Positions 41,187 to 48,588 of a stretch of 64,000 nt of DNA are shown here, one piece after another (within the stretch, counting starts at the first letter, position 1; each line of letters opens with the position of its first letter). The DNA is taken from NCBI RefSeq assembly GCF_000739655.1, contig NZ_BATR01000191.1, positions 103,880 through 167,879 on the forward strand, given 5' to 3'. The notes under the pieces are model-generated. The model was not told where the DNA came from. It saw only the letters and a list, made by a program, of their open reading frames with translations, and ran no database searches. The position numbers and the translations under genes are program-made. This stretch comes from Verrucomicrobium sp. BvORR106 (GTDB taxonomy: Bacteria > Verrucomicrobiota > Verrucomicrobiia > Verrucomicrobiales > Verrucomicrobiaceae).

Positions 41187-41654
41187 TCAGGATTTCCAAG
41201 GCAGCCGGAAATGCCAGAACACCTTCCCTGTGATCAGCTTTTGGGCAGCCAGCCCGTGGTAGCTTTTGGCGGAATCCCCACTCTGATAGACATACCCGGT
41301 CGGCACCCCCTCACCTCCAACATGGTGTGCTTCGGAATCCGTGTCTTTCCGCCCCGCCCGTTCCGAGGGAACAAACCGATCTCCTGACACCGCCTGGATA
41401 CGGTGGACCCAAGGGCGCGTCGAGATACCCGCCACCGGGTCGAAGACAACGATATCCCCTGCCTTGGGCGGTCCAAAGAGGAATGCCAGCCGGGAGGTCA
41501 CCACATAGGAGCCGACTGGGATGGTGGGCTCCATGGATCCCGTCGCTACCACGTATCGTGGAAAGCAGAAATGCAGCAAGGCCAAGACTGCGATGATGGC
41601 CGCCGTCCGTTTCGGACGGTCCAGGCCGAGTTGACGTTTCAGTTTGGGATTCAT
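41187..41654 (-). CDS. S26-family signal peptidase with Ser-His dyad
   Basis: 155 residues from ATG 41654. One membrane segment (about 18-36) is followed by VVATGSMEPTIPVGSYV with the catalytic Ser40, as in all S26 peptidases. The general-base position, normally Lys in bacterial LepB (KRxxGxPGD), reads PWVHRIQAVSGDRF with His84. That is the pattern of archaeal, ER-type and Bacillus SipW enzymes. A box-E-like GYVYQSGDSAKSYHG follows. It should cut signal peptides or a special secreted substrate at the membrane's outer face. A housekeeping lepB is not in this window. Confidence 0.75.
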   Translation of the reverse strand: MNPKLKRQLGLDRPKRTAAIIAVLALLHFCFPRYVVATGSMEPTIPVGSYVVTSRLAFLFGPPKAGDIVVFDPVAGISTRPWVHRIQAVSGDRFVPSERAGRKDTDSEAHHVGGEGVPTGYVYQSGDSAKSYHGLAAQKLITGKVFWHFRLPWKS

Positions 41655-41805
41655 GGCATGGTCATTTCTCAAACCGCTTCCTATCGATGAGTTCAAGCGA
41701 CGACATCTTTTCACGGGCGCGGAACACCTCGGCCAGCATACGACCGTTACTTTTTTCCACAAGACTCCGGCACCAACGCGCACCGCCCTCTTCACGCGGG
41801 GCCGA

Positions 41806-42329
41806 TCAGGATCGTCGCCGACGGATTATGAAGACCACCAGCGCCGCGATGCAGATCGCAATCTCAAACAAGAAAGTCCAGTGGAAGACAAAGCTCCACA
41901 CCCACCAGCTGCGGGTGGCGGGCACGGTGACGAGATAGTACGAATGATCTGACAGTGGGTAGAGCCAGCGGATGCCTGCGAAAGGAGTATCGAGCAACAG
42001 ATGGAGGAAGACTCCACCAACGAAGGAGCTGGCGGCAAGGGCCAGAGCACGACTGCGCAGAAGCAACGCCAGGAGCAAAGTTGCCCCCAAGAGCCGCCAG
42101 CCAAAAGACCGGCAAGTGGGTCCAGTAATCGTGATGGAGATGCCGCCCTCGATCAATGAGGTAGAAATAGAGCATGTCGGCATCCGGAAAGATGCTGCCG
42201 ACCACGAAGGGGGCGAACAAGAGACGGCGGCGCGCTTGGGCCGCCCTCCGGGTTAGCAGGCATGCGCCGAGATAACCCGCGGGAAGGTGGGCAATGAACG
42301 ATATTGGGGATTTTTTGGGGGGGCCTCAC
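41806..42329 (-). pseudogene. YdjM-like membrane protein gene broken by two frame shifts
   Basis: Read on the minus strand, SFIAHLPAGYLGACLL ... APFVVGSIFPDADMLYFYLIDRGRHLHHDYWTHLPVFWLAALG runs in one frame. GATLLLALLL ... ASSFVGGVFLHLLLDTPFAGIRWLYPLSDHSYY ... SWWVWSFVFHWTFLFEIAI runs in the next. Together they make one YdjM/DUF457-type metal-dependent hydrolase-like membrane protein with its His/Asp motifs intact. The break fits one extra base in the C5/G5 run at 42084-42088. A second slip in the adjoining T6 and G7 runs at 42311-42323 would be needed to reach a start (GTG 42329). Either true decay or homopolymer sequencing error. Confidence 0.75.
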
Positions 42330-42386
42330 CCTAAAGGATTGCTCCAAGGAGGTCCACAACGAAATCCACCCTCTCCCCCCTGGACT

Positions 42387-43097
42387 TCAACTGATAAGCA
42401 GCAGCCGCGCCGGCTGCCCCGGCTCGATCACCGGTGCACGATGGATGCAAGGCGGCACGGGGCTTTCAGGATGGGCAATGGCGATACGCCACAGGTTACC
42501 TATGCCGAAGAAGTAAGGTTGGGCCTCCGGCAGTGGCGCGTAGTGCAGGTTGAAACAGTTATCGCTGAGGAACTCCTCAAATTCCTCGTCATCCTCGCCA
42601 CCATACAGTTCCAGCAGTTCCGCGCGGATCTCCGGCACATCCACCTTGAGCACGGCCTCTTCATTGAGCAATCCTTCCGAGGCCGTGTGGTTGTAACTGC
42701 ACAGGTAGGTATCCGCCTCCACCGGTGCGCTGTCGACGTGGAAGGAGTACACATCCGTGATCACCGGGCCGCCTTCCTCATCTCGTGGATAGCCGTGAAT
42801 GCAATCCAGCACGGGTGAGAGACCATGATCCGCCAAAGCCTTGCGATCCGCCAGCAGGATGTCCCTTGCGGCCTGCCCGGCCGGACTCAGTACCAGGCCG
42901 CTGAGGGTGGCTTCATCCAGTGCGAGGCGCCCTTCCTTCACGTCAAACTGGGCCACAATCTCATCGAAGTCACCCGGCAGGGTTCTCGCCCAGCAGAGCG
43001 CGTTGATGCCGTCCGCAAACTTGGTCGAAACGAGCTCCTCAAAGCTGTGTACGTACTTGATGCGGGGACAATCTGGCTGGGGAGGGCTTGAGGACAT
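42387..43097 (-). CDS. Protein of unknown function, possibly DUF1826
   Basis: 236 residues from ATG 43097; a GTG start 33 bases upstream is also open. It includes KYVHSFEELVSTKFADGINALCWARTLPGDFDEI near the start, an acidic ELYGGEDDEEFEEFL region, DNCFNLHYAPL, and a closing CIHRAPVIEPGQPARLLLIS that looks like the HRSP...RLLL end of DUF1826 proteins. A cupin-like or Fe/2-oxoglutarate-like fold is possible, with His near the end. No enzyme activity is known to me. No signal peptide. Confidence 0.45.
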   Translation of the reverse strand: MSSSPPQPDCPRIKYVHSFEELVSTKFADGINALCWARTLPGDFDEIVAQFDVKEGRLALDEATLSGLVLSPAGQAARDILLADRKALADHGLSPVLDCIHGYPRDEEGGPVITDVYSFHVDSAPVEADTYLCSYNHTASEGLLNEEAVLKVDVPEIRAELLELYGGEDDEEFEEFLSDNCFNLHYAPLPEAQPYFFGIGNLWRIAIAHPESPVPPCIHRAPVIEPGQPARLLLIS

Positions 43098-43142
43098 GTG
43101 AAGGAGGCGGGGGCCAGAATAGGACCACACCCAGCAACGACG

Positions 43143-43667
43143 TCAAGAGGGTGCCCCTGCCGCATAGTTCCACTCAGCGGGAAGCAGTTGCAGACATGCC
43201 GGACACTCATAGACCTCATCCTTGATGACGCAGGTCTGGAGACATCGGTGGCAGTAGCGGAATTCGAACGCGGCAGTGAATCCCTGAACACCCGGGAAAC
43301 CTGCTGCTTTCAGGGCGAGATCGAGAGCAACCCATGCACTCGATTCAGGACAGTACCCGGTTGAGAGATTGGATGCCTCTTCGACCACCATGCCCCTCTT
43401 GGACCTGCGAAAGGCAATTTCACCCGCACATTCCACGGGCGAACCTCTGGCACAGGCGATGTGCTCAGAATGCCGGTCCGCGATGAACAAGTGATGCCCA
43501 GGCAGCACGGTGTAGGTAAAGACCTCTGAAGGGGTGCCGTGAGAAAAGTATCCCGCATCAAGCGCCCACTTCACCAAACCGTCCGCCGTGGTTACCTCAT
43601 GCCTGGGAGTGGCCATGTTGACCTTCTCCTTGATGGCAGCGGGACCCACGTAAGGATAAATTCGCAT
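43143..43667 (-). CDS. Protein of unknown function with C-terminal zinc-ribbon Cys
   Basis: 174 residues; an inner start at 43616 (MATPRHEVTT) would skip 17 residues. The C-terminal part has YCHRCLQTCVIKDEVYECPACLQLLP, two CxxC pairs that probably bind zinc. The middle part (VFTYTVLPGHHLFIADRHSEHIACARGSPVECAGEIAF) has clustered His and Cys. No named family is recognised. It sits 45 bases before the gene of unknown function at 43097 on the same strand. Confidence 0.5.
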   Translation of the reverse strand: MRIYPYVGPAAIKEKVNMATPRHEVTTADGLVKWALDAGYFSHGTPSEVFTYTVLPGHHLFIADRHSEHIACARGSPVECAGEIAFRRSKRGMVVEEASNLSTGYCPESSAWVALDLALKAAGFPGVQGFTAAFEFRYCHRCLQTCVIKDEVYECPACLQLLPAEWNYAAGAPS

Positions 43668-43682
43668 GCAGAGAGCAGGTCT

Positions 43683-43982
43683 TCATGAAGCAGGCACTTC
43701 ACCGGCAGGCTGCGATTTCAAGCGCTTCCTCTGCACCAAACATCCAATTAGCCCCGCCAAAAACAATGCAACGCCGACGATTCCAAAGCCAACCCCCACG
43801 GCGGTTGAGACCAGGGTTTCGCCGATAGCTGCACTCAACTGCTCGGGATCGCCGACTCCGTTGGCCCCCAAGACCTCAAAACTTTGGGTCATTCCCATTA
43901 CCGTCCCCAGCATCCCGAGCACAGGTCCAGCCACCATGAGCAGACCGCCGATGGTCATCATCCATTTGAATGCGGGTTTCAT
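43683..43982 (-). CDS. Miniature MotA/TolQ/ExbB-like membrane protein
   Basis: 99 residues with two membrane segments (about 8-27 and 60-83). GPVLGMLGTVMGMTQSFEVLGANGVGDPEQLSAAIGETLVSTAVGVGFGIVGVALF matches the core of ExbB/TolQ proton channels. In full-size proteins (about 200-240 residues) this core follows another membrane helix and a large cytoplasmic loop. Here only the core hairpin remains. No ExbD/TolR partner lies nearby. It may assemble with partners elsewhere or be a reduced form seen in planctomycetes and verrucomicrobia. Confidence 0.65.
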   Translation of the reverse strand: MKPAFKWMMTIGGLLMVAGPVLGMLGTVMGMTQSFEVLGANGVGDPEQLSAAIGETLVSTAVGVGFGIVGVALFLAGLIGCLVQRKRLKSQPAGEVPAS

Positions 43983-44076
43983 CAGGGAATCACCATGCGC
44001 AATGAAGCATCAAGTGTCAATGCCAGCCCCAGCACTGGAGATTGCCAGGGAGGCGAGCAAGCCGTTCCAAAAACTC

Positions 44077-44418
44077 TCACCCACACACCCTTTGAATGAC
44101 CTGCTCAATCTGATTAAACTCCATCTTTCCGCAAATGGCGGATGCGCCTGCTCTGACCAAAGCAGCATTGCCCTCGTCATGGGAGGAGACTGCCACGATG
44201 GTGACAGGGTCGCCCGACGCCCGGACTTTGCTGACGAGCGCATCGCCTTTTCCGTCATCGAGATCAAAGTCTACCAGCATCAAATCAAACGTCTCTACAG
44301 CTCGAGCTTCCAACGCTCTGGCTATGCTCGGCACTACGATGACATCATGCTGCGCAAGGAATAGACGAATGACATTCGCCGCAAAAACATCGTGGTTTTC
44401 GACATAGAGAATCTTCAT
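44077..44418 (-). CDS. Stand-alone response regulator receiver domain
   Basis: 113 residues, only a receiver domain: acidic pocket near ENHD (8-10), phospho-acceptor Asp50 in LMLVDFDL, a Ser in VAVSSHD and the conserved Lys98 in ICGK. No output domain and no kinase gene are next to it. Its ATG overlaps the stop codon of the pentapeptide-repeat gene by one base (TGATG), so the two are translationally coupled. Confidence 0.85.
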   Translation of the reverse strand: MKILYVENHDVFAANVIRLFLAQHDVIVVPSIARALEARAVETFDLMLVDFDLDDGKGDALVSKVRASGDPVTIVAVSSHDEGNAALVRAGASAICGKMEFNQIEQVIQRVCG

Positions 44419-44723
44419 CAGCTCTTGCCGGATTCAGAGGCAGAATCGCCGGCTGAACTGCGATAAACGCGGAGCAATTCGGTGACGAGAACCCCGTCAA
44501 TCAGCATCCCCTCATAACAGGCGTCGTCGATCGACAGATGGGAACAGTTGGCGTTGCGGATGACGACGTGTGTCAGCGCCACATCTTCGAACCGCGCCTC
44601 TGAGAGATTGACATCGGTAAACTGGGCCCCGGCAAGGCGCACATCGCGAAACTGCGCCCCGCCAAGGTTGGTGTTGAGGAATTCAGCACTGGACAGGTCA
44701 GCGTTTTCAATCTTGGAGTTCAC
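44418..44723 (-). CDS. Small pentapeptide-repeat protein
   Basis: 101 residues. About nine consecutive A(D/N/E)LxxAxF-type pentapeptides (ADLSS, AEFLN, TNLGG, AQFRD, VRLAG, AQFTD, VNLSE, ARFED, VALTH) make a short right-handed quadrilateral helix. A non-repeat tail follows. Function of such small proteins is usually unknown; some mimic DNA. It shares a one-base overlap with the receiver-domain gene downstream, an unusual pairing. Confidence 0.85.
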   Translation of the reverse strand: MNSKIENADLSSAEFLNTNLGGAQFRDVRLAGAQFTDVNLSEARFEDVALTHVVIRNANCSHLSIDDACYEGMLIDGVLVTELLRVYRSSAGDSASESGKS

Positions 44724-44752
44724 GGCGTAAACAGGGTGATGGAAGGTTCGGA

Positions 44753-45247
44753 TTAAGTCTGCTCTTGAGTCTGGGATGGCGAGCTGCTTTCACGAAGGTC
44801 TTTTGAGAAGTACAACTTGGCGTGACCGCGCGAATCCCAGTCCGGGATCTGGCCGACGATACTGAAGCCATGCGCAAGGTAGAAGCGGGGTGCCTGATAC
44901 TCCATGGTATCCACATACGCATGCCTGCAGCCCCGTGCGACAGCCTGTCTCTCTGCTTCCGCCAGCAGTGCCGCTCCAATGCCTTGCGACCGGCACTCGG
45001 GGCTGACCGCCATGATGGAAATGCGCAGCCAGGCCATCTGGGTCTCGGCAAGCAGCCCACCCACCACGCGGGCATCTCGACGGGCGAGAAGAACCAGGGC
45101 CCGAGCTTGATGCTCCGGCTGCTGAAGCTGCTCCATGAAATCCGGATTAGCCGTCCAGTTGTGTTCCCGGAGCCACTGGCGAACAAGATCACAGTCTGGC
45201 GCCGAAGAATCTGTCACAGGCGCGATTTCCAGTTTTTCGAATACCAT
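44753..45247 (-). CDS. GNAT-family N-acetyltransferase
   Basis: 164 residues from ATG 45247 (MVFEKLEIAPV). Motif A for acetyl-CoA binding is AVSPECRSQGIGAALLAEAERQAVARGC (Q/RxxGxG/A). Strands VVGGLLAETQMAWLRISIMAV and YVDTMEYQAPRFYLAHGFSIVGQIPDW are typical of GNATs acting on small molecules. Substrate not identifiable. No operon partner is clear. Confidence 0.85.
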   Translation of the reverse strand: MVFEKLEIAPVTDSSAPDCDLVRQWLREHNWTANPDFMEQLQQPEHQARALVLLARRDARVVGGLLAETQMAWLRISIMAVSPECRSQGIGAALLAEAERQAVARGCRHAYVDTMEYQAPRFYLAHGFSIVGQIPDWDSRGHAKLYFSKDLRESSSPSQTQEQT

Positions 45248-45304
45248 GCTTCTGATCCTCGTTGGTAAATAGGGGCCTGCCACACACTGAGTTTCCCGAC
45301 ACTT

Positions 45305-45817
45305 TCACTGTAACTTCAGATGATCGTAATAAGGAGCCACTTCTGTCCGAAGGGTTCTCATGAGCCTCTCGAACTCTGAGGCGGTCATGCCGTCATTGGT
45401 CATCAAGTGACAAATGGACTCCATCCGACCGCGACGAAGCAGCAGCAACTGCACAGGCATCACCCCCGGCCTGGCATGGAGAGAGCCAATGTCCCGCCAG
45501 GGGAAAAATCGATCCCCGTAGCGCACTCCTTCCCGATTGATCACAAGTGGCAGCGTGCGGGACGTCAGGAAATAGCGGATCAAAACGACGCCAATGACGG
45601 TGAAGAGTCCAAGGACCGCAGTACAAATCACTCCCATGGCAAGTGCGCCAGAGGATGGGGTGGAGTGAACAAGCTCCCAAAGAAACTGAACGAACAACGG
45701 CGCGCAAACCGCCAGGAGAACCAGCCCAACTGCCACCACCGACTTCCTCCTATAGTGATATGCGGCCGTGTAGAAGACGACCGCGGCTTCTTCCACACGT
45801 GGATCGAGGGTGTCCAT
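45305..45817 (-). CDS. Two-helix membrane protein with PH-like C-terminal domain
   Basis: 170 residues. Two membrane segments (about 27-48 and 60-84) are followed by a beta-rich tail: TLPLVINREGVRYGDRFFPWRDIGSLHARPGVMPVQLLLLRRG. The tail is typical of PH-like domains in YcxB- or YdbT-like bacterial membrane proteins. Function unknown. A second protein of this general plan lies at 47906-48403. Confidence 0.55.
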   Translation of the reverse strand: MDTLDPRVEEAAVVFYTAAYHYRRKSVVAVGLVLLAVCAPLFVQFLWELVHSTPSSGALAMGVICTAVLGLFTVIGVVLIRYFLTSRTLPLVINREGVRYGDRFFPWRDIGSLHARPGVMPVQLLLLRRGRMESICHLMTNDGMTASEFERLMRTLRTEVAPYYDHLKLQ

Positions 45818-45981
45818 TTTCAGTGCCTATCAACGTCCATCTGCTGAGCCTTCTTTGTCCTCTTCACATGCTTGCTAAATTTTTGATGCGGAGGGAGCTC
45901 ACATCAAGGAGCCGCTTCATGGGGAAGCGGCAACCGAGACCACTGAACCCACCGCAATCTTCCTGGCATCAACAGGCCAAC

Positions 45982-46158
45982 TCACCCTGCGTTTTTGCTG
46001 TCCCGCTTGGCCTGCTGGCGTTGGGTGGTCGATTTGAGGTGCGCTTTGACGCGGGTGTCACTTCCTGCCAGCGCCACCTTGGTCTTCTTGATGCGTGCCT
46101 TGGTCGCCGTGGCTTTCGCTTTCGCCGTCGTACCTTTTTGGGCTTTCTTGGTTGCCAT
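45982..46158 (-). CDS. Small Lys/Ala-rich basic protein, histone-H1-tail-like
   Basis: 58 residues from ATG 46158 (MATKKAQKGTTAKAKATATKARIKK); the frame extends to 46284 but the added part is not low-complexity and looks unrelated. The composition (Lys, Ala, Thr) resembles bacterial histone H1-like tails and would bind nucleic acid. An inverted repeat (45911-45931, 8-base stem, no T-run) lies just behind the stop. Confidence 0.5.
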   Translation of the reverse strand: MATKKAQKGTTAKAKATATKARIKKTKVALAGSDTRVKAHLKSTTQRQQAKRDSKNAG

Positions 46159-46298
46159 AGGATCAACAGGTTGAGATTCGCTTCCCTGGCTCCTCTGATT
46201 GGGTGATCCGATGGCCAGGCCCTTTCTCTGGGTTCCTAATTCAACTGACAGCGCCATGGTCCAAAATTTTCTCCGCGCCGTCAACGCCTTTGTCGCCC

Positions 46299-46754
46299 CT
46301 ATCGTTTACGGTTCGCTTGATGTTCAATGAAACGTTCCGCCTGATCCTGCTCGGTTTCTGACGCTTCGGGGTGCTCGATCACCAGCCGCAGCAGATCCAG
46401 ATAGAACTCGCGCTGACGGGGCTTGTTGGTCACATTCAGGATCCGGTTGACCATCCAGACGGAGAGAGGGGTCGGCTTGCGCCGGATGGATTCCACCAGC
46501 TCTGCCTCATAACGCCCCTCCATTTTTTCCAGAGTGTGAACCAGAGGGCCCGGAGACCCGAGATCTGACGCCGGCAAGCGCTCCATGAGCTCGAACATGG
46601 GGCGGATCGCTCGCTCGGGTTGCGGCAGTGCCATGAGCTCCTCCGTCAACGCATACAGCGTCCCGATACCATTCGAATCCCGGCGGATGCAGTCAAAGTC
46701 CTCATAGGTCAGTGCGTCAAACGCCTCGAGAATCTGTTCGAACGTGCGTGCCAT
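46299..46754 (-). CDS. Helical protein resembling polymorphic-toxin immunity proteins
   Basis: 151 residues, all helical. SPGPLVHTLEKMEGRYEAELVESIRRKPTPLSVWMVNRILNVTNKPRQREFYLDLLRLVIEH recalls HEAT-like immunity proteins that I have seen beside Rhs and CDI toxins. I cannot name the family with certainty. No toxin gene is adjacent, so it would be an orphan immunity gene or something else. It lies 26 bases after the SRPBCC-type gene on the same strand. Confidence 0.5.
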   Translation of the reverse strand: MARTFEQILEAFDALTYEDFDCIRRDSNGIGTLYALTEELMALPQPERAIRPMFELMERLPASDLGSPGPLVHTLEKMEGRYEAELVESIRRKPTPLSVWMVNRILNVTNKPRQREFYLDLLRLVIEHPEASETEQDQAERFIEHQANRKR

Positions 46755-46779
46755 GATGTCAGAACGGTGCGGAGGCAGG

Positions 46780-47247
46780 TCAAGACGGCTTCAATGGCTG
46801 GGTCGCCATGAAGGCTGCCAACGCCTTTAGCCGCTTCTGCGTTTCGATTCGCAGCGCGGCCAGCATGACCGGCTCAAGAACCCAGCGCAGCCATCCCGGC
46901 TTGGCGGTGAAGCGGAACTTGTAGGTGAGCAGGGAACCTTCCGGTGTGTCCACATGGCGGATGCTGGCAGCAAAGCTCTCGAAAAATGCCGGGCGGTTGA
47001 TCATCTCCACCGCCGCAAGCGAGCCGGGAGCAAAAGAAACATAGCGGGTCTCGATGCCAATCCCTCCCAATCGCCGTTTGCCGACGCAAAGTGAGGAGGC
47101 CCCCTTTCCAGCCACCGTGTGCCCGCGCGTCAAAGCAGCACTGGAAAGGAGCGTGTCCCACTCCAGCCTCCGGGAATAGTCATGAAGCACGTTGAACACT
47201 TCCAGTGACGGGCGGCACATCGTGCAGGAGACGGATCCGGTGGGCAT
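46780..47247 (-). CDS. SRPBCC (START-like) ligand-binding protein
   Basis: 155 residues. PSLEVFNVLHDYSRRLEWDTLLSSAALTRG is the usual opening of polyketide-cyclase/START-like folds. Later segments ETRYVSFAPGSLAAVEMINRPAFFESFAASIRHVDTPEGSLLTYKFRFTAKPGWLRWVLEPVM fit the long helix and sheet. Such proteins bind hydrophobic ligands or catalyse ring closure; the ligand is unknown. Confidence 0.7.
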   Translation of the reverse strand: MPTGSVSCTMCRPSLEVFNVLHDYSRRLEWDTLLSSAALTRGHTVAGKGASSLCVGKRRLGGIGIETRYVSFAPGSLAAVEMINRPAFFESFAASIRHVDTPEGSLLTYKFRFTAKPGWLRWVLEPVMLAALRIETQKRLKALAAFMATQPLKPS

Positions 47248-47438
47248 GGGGGTAAAGGAGACCTGGAACCTTCAACAAAGGCTCGCCGATGCGCAATGGT
47301 CACGTTCCGAAAAACTCAGTTCCCCACCATCCTTCCGTTCGCGAGTTGACTTGATCCGACCGCCTTCTCCTTTCGAGAGTTCCGAATCCGAATCCACGCC
47401 CATGGTTCTTTGCCGTCGGGCACAGACTCAGTCCCCCC

Positions 47439-47828
47439 TCACTTCTGTGCTTCTGCAGGAGTCATCAATCGTCTTCGAGGCGCTGCTGCGGCCTTGTCCG
47501 TACGACGGGGGTACTTGGGATCTTTGGACCATCCTGCCAAGGTCTCGCCCTTTTCTGTCGTGCGCAGTTCGATGCCGTAGCGCTCCAGCAATATGCTTTG
47601 AATGTGGTCTGCTGCGTCCGATTTGGAGAGCGGCTTGTAATCCCCCACTGAGACCACCGCTTGCAAATCCAATGAAGCATAGACTGGTCGGGCGGTGAGC
47701 TTCTCATAGAATTGCAGCACATCCCGCAACTCGGTCTCGACGAATTGCATGCGCACATCTGCCGGATTCTGAGCCACACAGAATGCTGGTAGCGACAGGG
47801 CGATGAGCACGAGGGCAAGATGTTTCAT
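47439..47828 (-). CDS. Small secreted protein with secretin-N-like domain
   Basis: 129 residues. A signal peptide (MKHLALVLIALSLPAFCVA) is followed by VRMQFVETELRDVLQFYEKLTARPVYASLDLQAVVSVGDYKPLSKSDAADHIQSILLERYGIEL, the N-domain pattern of GspD/PilQ secretins (short KH-like fold). A basic tail (PKYPRRTDKAAAAPRRRLMTPAEAQK) ends it. It is far too short to be a secretin. Verrucomicrobia carry several such stand-alone domains; the role is unknown. Confidence 0.65.
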   Translation of the reverse strand: MKHLALVLIALSLPAFCVAQNPADVRMQFVETELRDVLQFYEKLTARPVYASLDLQAVVSVGDYKPLSKSDAADHIQSILLERYGIELRTTEKGETLAGWSKDPKYPRRTDKAAAAPRRRLMTPAEAQK

Positions 47829-47905
47829 GGAAGCTGTTGCAGGTTATGTGAAACTTTACAGGTGCTCCGCCGCAACCGAATCTCCCTTTGGGATTTCACC
47901 CGTGG

Positions 47906-48403
47906 TCACGCGAGCTTAAAAGGAATGTTGTGATCCTTCACAAGAGTCTTTAGCTGGCCAATTTCTTCTTGGTTCTTGAAGGCTGTCCTGGGAATCCAAT
48001 GGGCCAATCTTGGTTGAGGAAAGAGCAGGAATCCCTTTTTGGTTTCCCGCACCAGGATCAGCTTGCTCCACACAAACTCACTCCTCGCCCCCACCGTTTC
48101 ACTCACAAGTTTTTCCTCATCAAATGTCCATTGGATGGTCTGCCCAATTGCAGGAAAACTCTTGGCCCTTTGCATGATCAAAAGCCTCGTGAGGAGCGGA
48201 ACACTGAGCATGAACAGCCCAAACACGAGCGTTCCGAGCCCTGCAGAAAACCGCGACTCCTGATACATCATCCAGATGGCCGTCAAGACTGCAAAGAAGC
48301 CAATAGCAGGCAACATCCAGCGAGAGGACGTAACCGCTTTGGTGACCTCGACTGTGGAGTCGACGGCCATTTGTTTCGTGAAAAGAAATTCAATGGTCAG
48401 CAT
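47906..48403 (-). CDS. YcxB-like membrane protein
   Basis: 165 residues from ATG 48403 (MLTIEFLFTKQMAV); an open frame extends to 48457. Two hydrophobic segments (about 27-50 and 55-78) precede a beta-rich tail with TIQWTFDEEKLVSETVGARSEFVWSKLILVRETKKGFLLFPQPRLAHWIPRTAFKNQEEIGQL. This matches the YcxB-like C-terminal domain, including the closing IPRxAF...EE motif. Function of YcxB-like proteins is unknown. Confidence 0.65.
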   Translation of the reverse strand: MLTIEFLFTKQMAVDSTVEVTKAVTSSRWMLPAIGFFAVLTAIWMMYQESRFSAGLGTLVFGLFMLSVPLLTRLLIMQRAKSFPAIGQTIQWTFDEEKLVSETVGARSEFVWSKLILVRETKKGFLLFPQPRLAHWIPRTAFKNQEEIGQLKTLVKDHNIPFKLA

Positions 48404-48491
48404 GAGTCGGCTTTGGCTGTTCACCCACCTCTTACACCAACCTCCTTCCGCGGGCAAATGACAGTCACCGAAGCCATCGACCCGTGATGGT

Positions 48492-48530
48492 CAAAACCAA
48501 AACGGGCAGACAGCCGAAGCCATCTGCCCG
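48492..48530 (-). terminator. Intrinsic terminator of argG
   Basis: CGGGCAGA (48503-48510) pairs with TCTGCCCG (48523-48530). Read on the minus strand the stem is followed by TTTTGGTTTTG. It lies about 60 bases behind the argG stop codon. Confidence 0.8.
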
Positions 48531-48537
48531 CAAGCAC

Positions 48538-48579
48538 CACGAAACTCCATTGAAGTTTCGTGTTTGAATTTTGAAGTTT
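48538..48579. repeat. Hairpin and TTGAAGTTT repeats behind argG
   Basis: CACGAAACT (48538-48546) and AGTTTCGTG (48554-48562) are perfect 9-base arms. TTGAAGTTT occurs at 48550-48558 and 48571-48579, the same 9-mer as in three other intergenic stretches of the window. Confidence 0.7.
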
Positions 48580-48588
48580 ACCCGCCGT

